Shown piece by piece: positions 1-12,752 of a stretch of 62,812 bases of DNA. The stretch is from NCBI RefSeq assembly GCF_000003605.2, contig NW_003151754.1:335700-398511 (forward strand). The letters are read 5' to 3'. Source of the stretch: Saccoglossus kowalevskii. Its lineage: Eukaryota > Hemichordata > Enteropneusta > Harrimaniidae. The notes under the pieces were generated by a model that worked only from the letters and a program-made list of their open reading frames with translations, searched no databases and had not been told where the DNA came from. A program made the position numbers and the translations under genes. The stretch's first letter is position 1, and every line of letters starts with the position of its first letter.

Positions 1-3000
1 CCCTGTGATAGATCCCGATATCCAGGTAAGATGTTACGTCACAGAACGTTCTACGTTTTTGTGGACGCGCACCACTGTGCCATGTACTGTGAGTGCATTA
101 ATCTTTAACAGGGGTTTAATTTGACTTTTTTTTCTAAAATGCGCTAAATTCAATGTACACGAACATATAAGTATCAATAAACCTAAAGTTTGTCAACTAA
201 AATAATATATCAATATTTCATATTTCAATTTGTCATTTGTCTTCGTCTCAACTGGTGGACCGAGATGCTTGCCTAATTGATTGGTTTTCGTCTGAACGAC
301 ACCCCTTCTGAAAATCATGAAAAATCATTTGAGTTAACAATAGAGAAACTTTCGTAAAATCTCTGTTTACATGACATCAACATCCTGTAATCGTGGCGAT
401 GTTCGAATATGTTGACAATAACTTCAGTTCAGTTTGCAGTGTGTGATGTTTATCCAAGTTTAACTGTATAACTGCTTCAAATCAGGAAAATATTCGTGAT
501 GTCATCAAGCTGTGGAATGCTTTCCCTTCTCTCACTTCGTGCTTGCTCTAGGGACTTTGCCGATTTGTACAATTTTCACGGTCGAAGGTTCTAAGGAATG
601 GTCACTGCGCCCTCTAGCGACAAAGATTATGCTATAATTTTCCCCCCCAAATTGTTCTGTATTTTTCTATAATTATACACGTGGCCACAATTGACTTTAA
701 AAGGGTTAAAAACAGTCAACAGAGGGCGCAATACAAGGCATGCCAGTCAACCATTTCGGTCAAATCCGACGGGTGTAAATCACAAAACGGTGGGTGGGTG
801 GGTGTCATACAAAGTGAGATGTGAAGTTCAAATGATCTATCTAATTGTGGATTTGCGGAAACCATATATCAGTTTTTCCATCGATGCGATAATTCGTGGT
901 AATGAAAGTGACTAATTTATACTTAAGAGTTTCGTGATGTGATCATTGTCAAAATTGTATTCTGGTATTGAGACTATTATGTGAACGTTGGCGATCGTCT
1001 CGGTTTCCAATCTGATTGTCTATTCGAATTGAATTTGCTAAAGGCCGGTTTACACGATAAGATTGATCTGTTCAGATTATTCAGACGCATGAAAATATCC
1101 ACAAAGATTCGCAACTGTTCCTAATTACTCCGCCCGCAGTAATTCCCTGGGTTGCTGCCAATCGCGCACATTAATACCATATTTCACATAGCAGTCCTGA
1201 TACCCAAATGCAGCTGTAAGTATGATCTGGGGGTGCATTCATAACATGAGACTACATCAGTTTACTCGATTTCTGTATACTGCGACTGTCTATTATCGCG
1301 CGAACTCATTTAGAGATGCCAGAGATAACGGCCATGAGTGAGCGTAGGCGGGTGCGTGGACGCGTTAGTGGGCGTAACAGATGCATGATAACAGGTTTCT
1401 GATAGGCTCGATAATTTGGGAGCCATGTCTACCTTTCTTAATTTCATGCTCACTGACACTACACTGTTCATACTAGTAATTACCATTTTTAAAATAAATT
1501 TCAGCAGTACCGTTATTTTATCAAAAGTCATCATAAGTATAAAGTATTTCGAATTATTTCGAGAGAAAAATGCAAGGCAGTAAAAGTAATTGGTTGGGCA
1601 TAACCCGAATATTTGCAGCAATTGTTGATATACGGCTTTCAATCTGATATCAGTATCAATATCGTATGTATTTGATGGTGTCAGTGTGTCGTGTAGATCT
1701 GATCAATATTACAGATAAGCTAGTCACGACGCACAGAACTGGGGACCTCAACGCTTGTTCAAATATTAATGGTTCCAGGGCATACGCGGGTCGTGATAAA
1801 ATTATCTAGGGGCCAGTCGACACTCATTTGGGGGGTCTACGCGTCAAACAGAACGCGGGTACAAGAAATGTATCTAACATAGTTACCATGGCAATATAAC
1901 GGTATCTTATATCGCCTTGGTTTTAAAATTAATCAGTTATTTTTTGTAGGTAAATCCGACACTGGTCCGAGGCTCGCTCTGATGGTAATTATTCTAATTT
2001 TAGCATAGTACTATATTCAGATTCAGAGGCCTGGTGACATTCAAGTAGTTATTCCACGGTTACTATAGTAACTTGGTTAAAGTATAGTAGTTTGAGAATC
2101 ATAACTGTTTTATTAAATTATTATTAGGTTCATCGCCGAAACCAATGTAGCGATTCACTTCACTTATCGCAGTCTTCCGCGAATTTCTTAATATAGACTT
2201 CCGTGGTGCCTGGAGAATTCGGGTTCCGATTTCCGCAGTTCTTTCTTTGTATCGGGGTTTTCTTGGCCAGTCAACGCTTTATCCTAGGAAGTGTTGTATC
2301 GACATATTTGCAGATAAATGAAATTTAGTAGATCTTATGCTCTGACCAACCAACGACACTCATCATTTCGCCCACCTGTTACTGTCGAAAAAGTGCCAAC
2401 TATTTACTTCCGATTTGGCCCGCAGGAAATTTTAGTTGTTATATTAAGGAAACATCTGCGAATCAAAGTGCGCACAGCGTTTTTTTTTTTTTTTCAGTTC
2501 CATGTTCTACGTAACTTCCGTATTCGTCATGCATAATGCTACGGCGATGGTGCCGATGTCCATCGCGCGTTAAATACCCAGACTTGGCGACAGTTTTTTT
2601 GACCTCTTGAACAGCTCGGTGACAGCTGGTGTAAGTACACTCGGATATTTTAAATTTAGGAAATATATTGCATTTAGTTGTTAGTTGACTGTATAACGCT
2701 GTCATAATGCTGTCATAACGATATTACATCTACAACAAATACAGCGCCGACGATGATGTACACCGACACGCGGAAACTATACTTCCCTCTTATGCGAGCG
2801 AAACCTTACTACTTATTTATGATATAGCGATGTGTCACAGCCTCAGTTCTATGATATGAAAAGTTCTACGAGTTTTACAATGGGTTGTCTAGGCGATGTA
2901 TAAAGTTTTCTATATTGATTTATTCATGAACTTCAAAAATATACGATAATGAGTTCCGGGTAGAGAGTACAATAGTGTATATGCCAGGCTACGAATAATA

Positions 3001-6000
3001 GTAACTCAGGAACCGAATCAGCACACAACAAACGCGGACAAAATCACAATGGGACAGTCCCCGAACAGCACCTTTGTACGATGTCATTGTGCCGTTCGCG
3101 TAGAGCAATAGGGTAATCCCCTAATCGCTGCCACGGTTCCTCACGTCGTTGAGGAACTGTGTCGCCATTGATTGATATCCTGCTGGCGGTGATTTCCATC
3201 CAGCTGTCTCATCCGTGCAGTTTTGTATAGCTTCACCTCGGAGCTTTCTCTTTTATTTTTTTCCTTCAAAAACACCTCTGCTCACCGCATTATTTAAGCT
3301 GTTCCGCGCCTAGCCTGGGACAGTAATCGTACCTGGGTGTACACGTCATATGGTAGCCGGGGTTCAATTCACGCGATATCTCTGCCTTTTTACCTTCATT
3401 GTTTCCTGTTTTTTTTTTCTTTTTGCAAAATGAACTTGTTCCTATAATTAGAGGGAACAATATGTATGATATGTGTCGAGCAGTCTCATTCTACGCGATA
3501 CGAGTACGGGCCCGGGGAAAACCGTTCTGCTCGCATCTGTGAGGTTTCGTAATATGATTTGAAGATCGTCGCATGGCAACATCCCTTGTGGATCAAATAC
3601 TTTTGTATTTATAAAGTTTGGACAATATAGAACACATTTGATATTAAACTAGCTGGTTATCCGCGGTCAAGAACCAATTTATTGTTTTAAGTATCGTGGC
3701 TATTGAAATGTCATCTTTCAACATTGACCTTCGCGCTAACGATCTAGAAACCATTGACTAGTCACCGCGAAATGAGCTAAAATAACGGCTTGTATATGAG
3801 CCTCTGATTCCGAGTTATGGCCACAATAACGCGGACACGGACTGTGATATATTTGTATCTGTAATGTTTAACGGACCCTATCTCCAAAACTAAGAGGTCC
3901 ATACAAATCGAAGACCCGATTGTTATCTTGTGAAGAAACAGCGAAAACGTCAAAAACTGAGAGTGAACGACAAAAAAAGAGCAAGCCCCGCCAATTATTC
4001 ACAGATTTCCGCGAAATTTATTCTCCTAAGCAAATATTAACAAGAAAGGTACACGATCGTATCCTCCTATATATTGGTATAGTTGCTTAGCAACTGGTGG
4101 AGAATACTATAATCGCAATTAAACTATAAAATAATAACTGGTAATTTTTCCCCTCTCGGTACCTCAAAGGAAAAAATGAATATCATTTCAACTACTTCCG
4201 TGTAACAGTTGAAGTCAATGGCGATCTCATGTCATTCGCACATTTCTATATATTTGGGATTTTTTATCTTATTTTGTGATTACAGGTATGATGGATGTAA
4301 CGCTTATTGCATGCATGACGTCATATACTAAGACATCCCAGAGAAATTAAAATAGTGAATTTTTGGAAAGCATTCGATGATTGAGATGTGTTATTAAAAT
4401 CAATAAAACTACCCGGTAACACTAGTTGTATAGAAACTTGTAGACTATGGATAAGGATACTGTACAGACACTTCCGCATTTAACGTCACGAGAACAACAT
4501 AACTACCTATTTTGTATGTGTGAGAGTGGATATATTTTTAATCGTTGTTTATTTCATGTTTAGATATTCCCAAACAAAAGTCGTCTAGCATGGTCGGTAT
4601 TATATACGGAACAACACCTAGCTTATATATGAATACCGAGTTACTTTGTCATTTACCAGGCCATTCTTGGGTGTAGTGGGAATTGCTAGATTCCCATGTT
4701 AAACAAGAACCGTTATCAGCAAAACTAGTTACTAGTATACTGGTTGAAAGACGTTGGTGTTTGTTATAGGATACAGGATACATGATATTTTATTTGGAAC
4801 GTACACAATACAGAGCTTGAGTAAAGTCCAAAAAACAATTTGAAAACAAAAAGAAATAACATGACTTGTGCATCCATGTATTCTGCGTCGGTAATTTGGT
4901 GTCAGCTATCTTATTTTTTGTCTTGGGGTCCTTTTTTGAGCTGCTGTGCCAAAAATTACCGCTGATGATCTCACGATGGATTACTTGTGAGTAAATCGGC
5001 TACAGGCAACGGCATTTGTTTGACTCAGCGGAGGCTTTGATTTAGTGATATCGAACTAAAAGTTATTGCTGTTGCTATGGCAATTGTATAGTGATCTTGT
5101 ACCATATACATGTTTAGATCGTATTAACCAAACACACATGTATCGTGTGATCATCATGGACAAATACGATAACTGTTACATGGTTGATCTCAGATGGCAT
5201 CAATGTCACCTATCTTTCAAAAACTACTAGTACGTATTATATTTTATTAGAATTTACAGTGATTAATGACCGATGCCATGCGTAGAACACAATCTTTTCA
5301 TTCGTTTGAGAACAGTCGACGTCACTTCCTGAGCACAGTCCTTGTGGTCCATGCGTCTTTCCCCAAATGATTTGACTTGACAGTTTTGTGTTTGTCATTT
5401 TGTTGATCTGCGTTTTTCACTTATGACACATAGCGACAAGTATATAAAGGACATGGAAATCAGTGATCTTTGATAACGATTGTAAAGGTGCCGTTTCTTG
5501 TTTTCACATATGTAGTAGGGGCCGTGAATTACGCAGTTAGAATTACAAAACTCTCTCTTCTGGGCAGGATATACACTAGTATGACGAAAAGAATCACCAT
5601 GGAAACAGCATAGAATAATTAGTCACACAGCTGTTACAATATTATCAGAATAGTAATCTGTGTCGATCTTTTAAATATGTATATAAATATTTTACCTAAT
5701 CTACATACTAGTATTACAAATAATACACATTATATAGTTTTTGTTTTTACTTGGAGTGCGTTTGCGTCGGGGTGCCAAGGGGCGCCACGAGCCTGCCAAG
5801 TTTTTGTTCGACTGCCATGTGACGTCACAACTGGGGGGCGACTCGGGGCAGTTTTTACCTCCCCTGCTTACAGTGCCGGGGAAGTTTAAGGAAAATATAT
5901 TGAAATACAAAATTTTAAACCAATAAAATGGCGTATTTGATGACATACTAGTCTGATGCGTGGAATCGTGATTTTCAGATTAGTTTAGCAACCGGCCATC

Positions 6001-6238
6001 CATCAACCAGCTGACTGAATGAGGATTATGAGAATTATTGTACTTCAAGCAGTACTTATTCTTCGTAAAATACCGATATGATATACATACTAATAAAAGT
6101 TGCCATAGAAACATCGTGCTGATAGTAAAAGACCAGTTTTCCGGTTTTAGTGTCACATCTTAACGTGGTTGACTGAGCACGCCATCAAATTCACCGTCAA
6201 ATCTCACTTGAATATTAATTGTCTCATGATTAAACCAC
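1..6238. other. non-coding, CpG-retaining intergenic stretch
   Basis: Only short open frames and no protein family recognised. It contains scattered X-box-like sites (1882, 2059, 4082, 5071, 5593, 6099) and TGACGTCA palindromes (4316, 5820). I see no RNA gene that I can support. Confidence 0.6.
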
Positions 6239-6957
6239 TTGAACCGGAGGATCGTCGCCTGCGCACGCGCGGGAATAGACCATTTTCCGTACACTGCGAG
6301 AATCACGCGTTATGCGTGAAATCGAACGTAAAAACAGGACAAACAAAGGTCATAGCGTCGTAGTCGCGTCAAACATCGCGTGGGATTCGACAAACGCGAA
6401 AGTATTTCGGGGACATTTCCATGCTTAATAATGTGCTGTCCACATTTGATGATAGGCAATTTCGATTAAGTAAGGGTATTCGGAAGCAATATTCCTCTGT
6501 CGAAGATCGGCCGGTCGATGTGAGCTACGAAATAAAGAAATTCTAGTTCAAAATCAAATCGTTCGATTTTTGCGGCAGACGTTCGACGCGCGTCTTTCAT
6601 GCATCTCGCGAGATCTCGCAATTGTTCGGAAAATCACCTATTGAGTTTGGCTGGTTCCCGCCTCAAGTGTCATGGCGTACCAAGCCACAAGAGGCCGGTA
6701 ACTAGTAATAAATCCGGCATTCTGATTGGTACATCACTTTCTCGTTGCTTGTTCCATTTCCTACCTGCCATTCGCAAAGGACGCCGGGAACCAGCGAACT
6801 ATTGAGTACGAAGTGACGATAACAACGCACGCTAAAAACGCAAAGACTCATGGGTAGACGCTTGTTTGTTTGAGACTCGCCACGACTGACTGACTGACTG
6901 ACTGTCTGTCTGTCGCATGCTCAGGTCCCAGCTCAGGTGACGACTCCTGTGCTTTGA
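6239..6957. mobile_element. long GTCGTC-terminated element (about 720 bp)
   Basis: The left end ATCGTCGCCTGCGCACGCGC and the right end, reversed, AGTCGTCACCTGAGC mirror each other and match two shorter copies at 19.8 and 55.1 kb. The interior (6311-6660) reappears in reverse at 21,558-21,787. It contains a GACT/GTCT simple repeat at 6,886-6,914. It is CpG-rich with no coding capacity. Confidence 0.65.
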
Positions 6958-8035
6958 GGATTCTTATAGTCGTCTGAAATGCCAATGTTTGTATACGACG
7001 AGCAATATTATATACAATTAGTAGCAATAATGCAGCCTATCCAACCTTTTACGACTTACAAAGTTTATAGAACTGACGTGTTCTAAAATGAAATTATACT
7101 CCATTTATCAATAATAAATTGTTTAAAATCACGTAAATCCCCGTCTTTGTGGAGTAATATGTTATTCTCATTTAGAGTACAAGGGTTAACTAAATGATGA
7201 ACGTCGGCCTGCTTTCTACTATTAAATAGACCGTAGCGTGCCTTGTCAATTTGACATCACGTAAGCTCGTCAAATTGCGTACATGACGCCAAGGGCTCGG
7301 CACTGTCTGGTGCATGCAAACCAGAGGGTGTCGTGCGTTCGGTTGCTGTATTTGTCACTATTTCGAAGGCGTCGTATATTTCGGTATTTGTTAATTAATT
7401 ACACGAAATTCATTTTTTCATTTTTGCCAGTGTTTTTCAAGTAAAATATTGCTATGGTAGCGGTGCTTAGATAGATATTCTGACGACGATTCCGAAACTA
7501 GGCGCAAATTTTGTATTGGTTGCTTTATGACAGTTGTTGTTTGTCGTGACAGGAAGTGTCACAGATCATGGAGGTAAAATACATGCACAATTATAACGTT
7601 TTTTTTTTTTTACCATTGTTGCTATAGTAAGGATATTATGCTGATATAAATTGTTGACTAAATATGGCCAAAAAACACACTATTATATCGTGACTGGTGG
7701 GGTAGATTACTCGTATTGCAAATGCTATATGTATTAAAAAAACTAAATAGGTCACAGACTCGGCACCGCTATGTGATTGTATTAATTATCCACGCCATGG
7801 CAAATCATCGTTATATTGTGCGCGGTTTCTTCTAGTAACCGTGGTTTAGGTCAATTAATTAAAATCGACACAGTGGAATATATGTCTGAAACTACAACGA
7901 TATTTGACGAGATAAGGGCAAAGTGTTGCCAACGCGAGTCAACACTCAACAGACACTTAAATACAAGAACTATATAGCGCCTACATGATAATTCACATGG
8001 ACTATCAAATCTTTGGACTAGTCACAGAATAATTG

Positions 8036-8890
8036 TCGTGCATTGTGGTATGTGTCGAGGGCGTTGTGCATTACAGTATTTGTCAGTATATCGAAGGCGT
8101 TGTGCATTCCAGTATTTGTCAGTATATCGAGGGTGCCGTGTATTATGGCATTTGTCAGTATATCGAGGGCGTTGTGCATTACAGTATTTGTCAGTATATC
8201 AAGGGCGCCGTTTATTACGACATTTACAGTATACCGAGGGTGTTGTACATTATAGCATTTGTCAGTATATCGAGGGCGTTGTGCATTACAGTATTTGTCA
8301 GTATATCGAGGGCGCCGTTTATTACGACATTTGACAGTATACCGAAGGTGTTGTACATTATGGCATTTGTCAGTATATCGAGGGCGTTGTGCATTACAGT
8401 ATTTGTCAGTATATCGAGGGCGCCGTTTATTACGACATTCGACAGTATACCGAGGGTGTTGTACATTTTGGCATTTGTCAGTATATCGAGGGCGTTGTGC
8501 ATTGCAGTATTTGTCAGTAAATCGCGGGCGCCGTATTACGGCATTTGTCAGTATATCGAGGGCGTCGTATATTGCGATATTTGACAGTATATCGAGGGCG
8601 TTGTACATTACGGCATTTGTCAGAATAACGAGGGCGCCGTGTATTGCGACATTTGACAGTATATCGAGGGTGTTGTACATTACAGCATTTGTCAGAATAA
8701 CGAGGGCGTCGTATATTGCGATATTTGACAGTATATCGAGGGTGTTGTACATTGCGACATTTGTCAGAATAACGAGGGCGTCGTATATTGCGGCATTTGT
8801 CAGTATATCGAGGGCGTTGTACATTACGGCATTTGTCAGAATAACGAGGGCGCCGTGTATTGCGGCATTTGTCAGAATAACGAGAAAGTC
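8036..8890. repeat. 36-bp minisatellite with higher-order structure (about 23 copies)
   Basis: The basic unit resembles GTCAGTATATCGAGGGCGTT followed by GTGCATTACAGTATTT. In the left half, variants recur every 108 bp (GGGCGCCGTTTATTACGACA near 8203, 8310, 8418). In the right half they recur every 72 bp (GAATAACG at 8623, 8695, 8767, 8839), then 36 bp. Multiple-of-three length makes long ORFs on both strands (up to 297 codons); these are artefacts. Confidence 0.95.
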
Positions 8891-9546
8891 ATACACTGTG
8901 CCGATGAACATTTGGTGTAATCTAATGAATTGACATCGTTTTTATAGATATCTATCTCCCCACGCGTTCAGTTTAGCGTGTCACAGCCACGATACTGCCC
9001 GGGGAAATGGTGGTCGTGACAGATAAATAATATTCTCGCAGCACTGTTATAAAATCGTCCCCAGTGAGATTGGTTATAATACCCCAGATTATTTCTATCG
9101 ATCGCGTGTTTTTATTAATAGGACTTAAATCCGGTGTCTTCGTGACTCTCTTCTTATGTATTCACTAATATCCTTGTACCAATAGCACAGCCCCAGTCTT
9201 GCATGTTTCTACCTTCCATGGTTAAATGTAGGCGACCCCAAGCACGGTCACGTGTCAGTGACGTTTGAAATGACGCGATGATGTCTTCAGCCAATCATTG
9301 CGGTACTGGGCTATCGATTCTTGATTGGTCCGATTTATGGATTGTATTTGAGAGCACGTGATTATACTCTCATGCTTCCGCGAGCAATGAAAACCCCTAA
9401 TATTTATTTGGCTATGAATAAAAGAGAGAAAATCAAACTTCAGCATGGCTGTCTGTATGTGTGACATCTGGTCACATCACTGCTTATTCTGGGTGTAAAT
9501 CATGCTGTAATTAAATATACAACACAAAAAGAGAGTAGATGAGAGA

Positions 9547-9780
9547 TGCAAGCTTGATCTGACATTGGCGGCAAGGGGGGCAGAGAGAGCGGTAGTCCCC
9601 TCGAATAAATGTTGCCCCTCCAAAATCAAACTGGAAACCCTCGTGTAAGCAAAATTTGCTCCTCAAAATGCAGGAAATATCGTTTCAGAGGGTCTATATT
9701 TCAAAATTTGTGAGGGGGACCATGCCCCCGGACCCTCTATTAAGGTCGCACCTTCGGCGCAAGGCCGATGCAAAGTTTCA
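9547..9780 (-). repeat. dispersed repeat, copy in reverse orientation
   Basis: On the minus strand it reads GAGGGTCCGGGGGCATGGTC, then TTTCCTGCATTTTGAGGAGC, then TTTTGGAGGGGCAAC, colinear with 23,640-23,805 on the plus strand. The reading frame across both copies gives similar short peptides, but these are broken by stops. Element class unknown. Confidence 0.7.
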
Positions 9781-10725
9781 TGGCGCCGTCTCTGTTTGAA
9801 TGTAAGTGTACTTTGAATTGCTAAATGACGAATTTGAACTTGTTTAATTGATGTAATTGTTGAGCATGCGAATTTTCTTTCTCTATTTATGTGCACTTTA
9901 TTCATTGCTGCTTCGTGTGAGTTGAAATTGTCCATTTAACAGTAGCTCGTTTCCTCACGGGCTTGTGCAAAAACAGTCCCTCACAGTTGAGGGCTCAGTG
10001 TGGTCGACGTAAATTTGATTCTTGACTTACAATATAATTCACACTTCAATGAATGAAAAAAAAAACCGTTTGGTGTCTATAAATGGCCTTGATCCAAATT
10101 GGCGTGACGTCACACCCAAATACGACGATGCAGTCACGACTTTTACTGGATATCGAATGATTAATGCTATCTTTAGTAGACAATATTGCGTTGTCATAGC
10201 AACACTGGCAACGTCGTGCCCAGGGACAACGGGGACATGAATATACACGCCTGTTATTCGATGATCGATACGCGTTTTATATGGCTCGTCTAGAGAAGCG
10301 GGAATTAATGAATCGAATTAATTTCCGGGACAATTGTGGACAACTGTCGATTGGTTACCAGGCAAGTGATATGTGTTATTACTTCACCCATAATACACTG
10401 CGATGCTAATTACTCGTTTCCCGTGCTGGTTACGCAGAGTAAACATACATCTATTTTTGCTTACCAAATTGGTGGCGTAATAAACAGATTTCCGAGAACA
10501 ACAAAGGCAAGTAACTCGAAGCACTCTAGCGTTATAAGACGAACCATGTTTGTTGCAAAAAAAAAAAGAACACTGTTAGTTTACCATGATTGGACTGTAC
10601 TGTTTATCCGCGAATACAATATCGAACACAATTATTGCAATTTCTTTTTTAGAAACTCTCAGTAGAGCAGTTGACACAAATTATGTTTCTTCCGCCGCCA
10701 AACTAACCCGAGCTGTTCCGACCCA

Positions 10726-10803
10726 TGTCGCTACTTCCTGCCGCCATCTCTTGTCGTCATTTCCTGTCACCAACTTCTGTCGTCATTTCCTGTCGCCATC
10801 CCC
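10726..10803. repeat. 13-bp tandem repeat, six copies (26-bp dimer tendency)
   Basis: Units are of the form TGTCGTCATTTCC / TGTCGCCATCCCC in exact 13-bp register. They contain ETS-like TTCC and CGCCAT motifs. A 99-codon ORF spans it, without recognisable features. Confidence 0.8.
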
Positions 10804-12540
10804 TGTGCGGACAATAAATGTTGCAAAACGTTTTATCGCCATTGTTAAGAACATGAAATTCAGCACAGTTGTACTACTCGGGTAATTGAGCCCTTTCTGA
10901 TATTATAGTGTCAATTGGTTTATACTATTTTTTCTTAGGGTTGATAAAATGATGGTGAAAGTTTGTGCATTTATATATTTCATGTGTTCACCAAATTGAA
11001 AATAATATCATGACTCATTCAACTAAACACGATATGTTTACAAAATAATAAGTAAAAGAATTTAAAAACTCAAATAAATGAACACTAACATATAAATAAA
11101 AATTACAGAAATAAATACCGTGGAGCGTACATGGCTAGGACTTTGCTTGTAACCGTATTTATAACAAAAATGTAAATAACGATCGACAGCTTTATTTAAT
11201 AGTGATTGGCCCAATAGCTAAACATTGTCTACGCCCGTAATGAGGCGCTTGCTGATTGGTTAATGTTGAAGTAATTATTAATATTGATTAGAACCAACGA
11301 TGATGTCACAATACAATTTCTGGGTTGTTCAATCTGTTTTGATTCATGACAATGTGTATTTATAAAACATTTATAACGACCCCAGCTTTCTGCCCTTCAC
11401 TGTAATACAACATTAAAATACACAAGACGTGACCCCATTATAATAATATAGCACTCTATTACACATGATTGATGTCGGTTCTATTAAAAACAATTCCCCG
11501 TGCACGATTCTTCATAATCGTAATATCAGTCAGTTCATCTTATGCCATACACTCGGCCGCGCTCCGCTAATAAAAATAAATTTATAATTTGAGAAAAAAT
11601 GAAAACCAATGTATCTCGTCATGTATTTTTTTCATGTGAGAATGAACACTAAATTTTCTCTGTTTTTGAAAAAAGGAAAAACTGTTTATAGTTCTCGCTG
11701 GTCACGAGTTTGATTTCACGTCATTGAAATTGTTATTTCATAACAATTCATTTAGGAACACATCGTTCGATGTTATTGATTGGTTTACTGCATTTGCGCA
11801 TTGCATTATGGGACATGTGGGGGTATGAGCAACAACGGTTTTTGAGTGGTGGACTGGATGCGCGGCCTACTGTTTTCTCTCGCCCAATTATATGTAATCC
11901 ATTTTTGTACGGGTTCCCGACTGGGTTGCGTAATCTTTGTATTTCACGTAGGAATATCGCTTTATTGTTTCCTTTCACGTCGCAGCACAGTCGTCACGAC
12001 GCGTCGTGTTTGACATGGGTCCCATGCGATGCACACGACGCGAATAAAATACATTGCATGTATAACCATTGTCCGCCTGCACGATGTTGTTCCGTTCGGA
12101 CATTCCTCTCTCCATTTGCTTTGCCAGAACATTCACTTTGAAAATTCAAGATGGACTAAGGCGTTTTTATTACAGATCGAACTCTGATAAAAACATTTTA
12201 TTTTCGAGTAGGGTTCGCGATCACACCGACAATTTTACATTACTCAAACCCATCAAAATAATGACAGTCTCTCTATCATACAGATAAAGGGACTGTGCAA
12301 TATATTCTTTATCTTGAATAATAATAATATCACGCCCCCTAGCGATGAAACTCTTTTATGTAAGTATTCGTAGGTGATAAGTATTTCTGTATAGTGGTTT
12401 GAAAAATTTACGATATTCTAAAGATGACGAGTCAAACTTAAACAAAACATTGCTTTCACCAGGGTTTTGTCTACGTGTGTTCTCAGACCACTAATAAAGT
12501 TATTTGTGGTCCGAGGTATGTTACGTCCAAATTGCGTTTC

Positions 12541-12752
12541 GCCGCTAGAGGGCGGAACATTACGTCACAGATGCGTTTTGCCACTAGAGGGCGGAACATT
12601 ACGTCACAGATGCGTTTTGCCACTAGAGGGCGGAACATTACGTCACAGACATGTTTTGCCACTAGAGGGCGGGATATTGCGTCACATATGCTCGCCGCTA
12701 GAGGGCTGAACATTACGTCACAGACGTGTTTCGCCACTAGAGGGCGGAACAT
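12541..12752. repeat. 39-bp tandem array, six copies, CTCF-like plus CRE-like motif per unit
   Basis: Copies of GCCACTAGAGGGCGGAAC start at 12541, 12580, 12619, 12658, 12694 and 12733. Five are followed by ATTACGTCACA or a variant (ATTGCGTCACA after copy 4). Spacing is 39 bp except 36 bp after copy 4. CCACTAGAGGGCG fits the CTCF core consensus, and TGACGTAA is a CREB/ATF-type site on the minus strand. Function is inference. Confidence 0.9.

Noticed and set aside
3305-3380. tRNA-like stretch (GCCTAGCCTGGGA ... GGGGTTCAATTC)
   Set aside because: A- and B-box-like words are present, but a convincing cloverleaf could not be built by eye. It may be a decayed SINE head.
8036-8890. 36-bp repeats resembling a CRISPR array
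   Set aside because: Units are head to tail without unique spacers, and the window is clearly animal nuclear DNA.
8018-8933. Long overlapping ORFs (up to 297 codons) on both strands
   Set aside because: They follow the 36-bp minisatellite, whose length is a multiple of three. Open frames on both strands with repeated peptides are expected; there are no start context, splice sites or family match.
11995-12008. Perfect palindrome CACGACGCGTCGTG
   Set aside because: A single 14-bp palindrome with no supporting context; it could be chance in a CpG-rich stretch.
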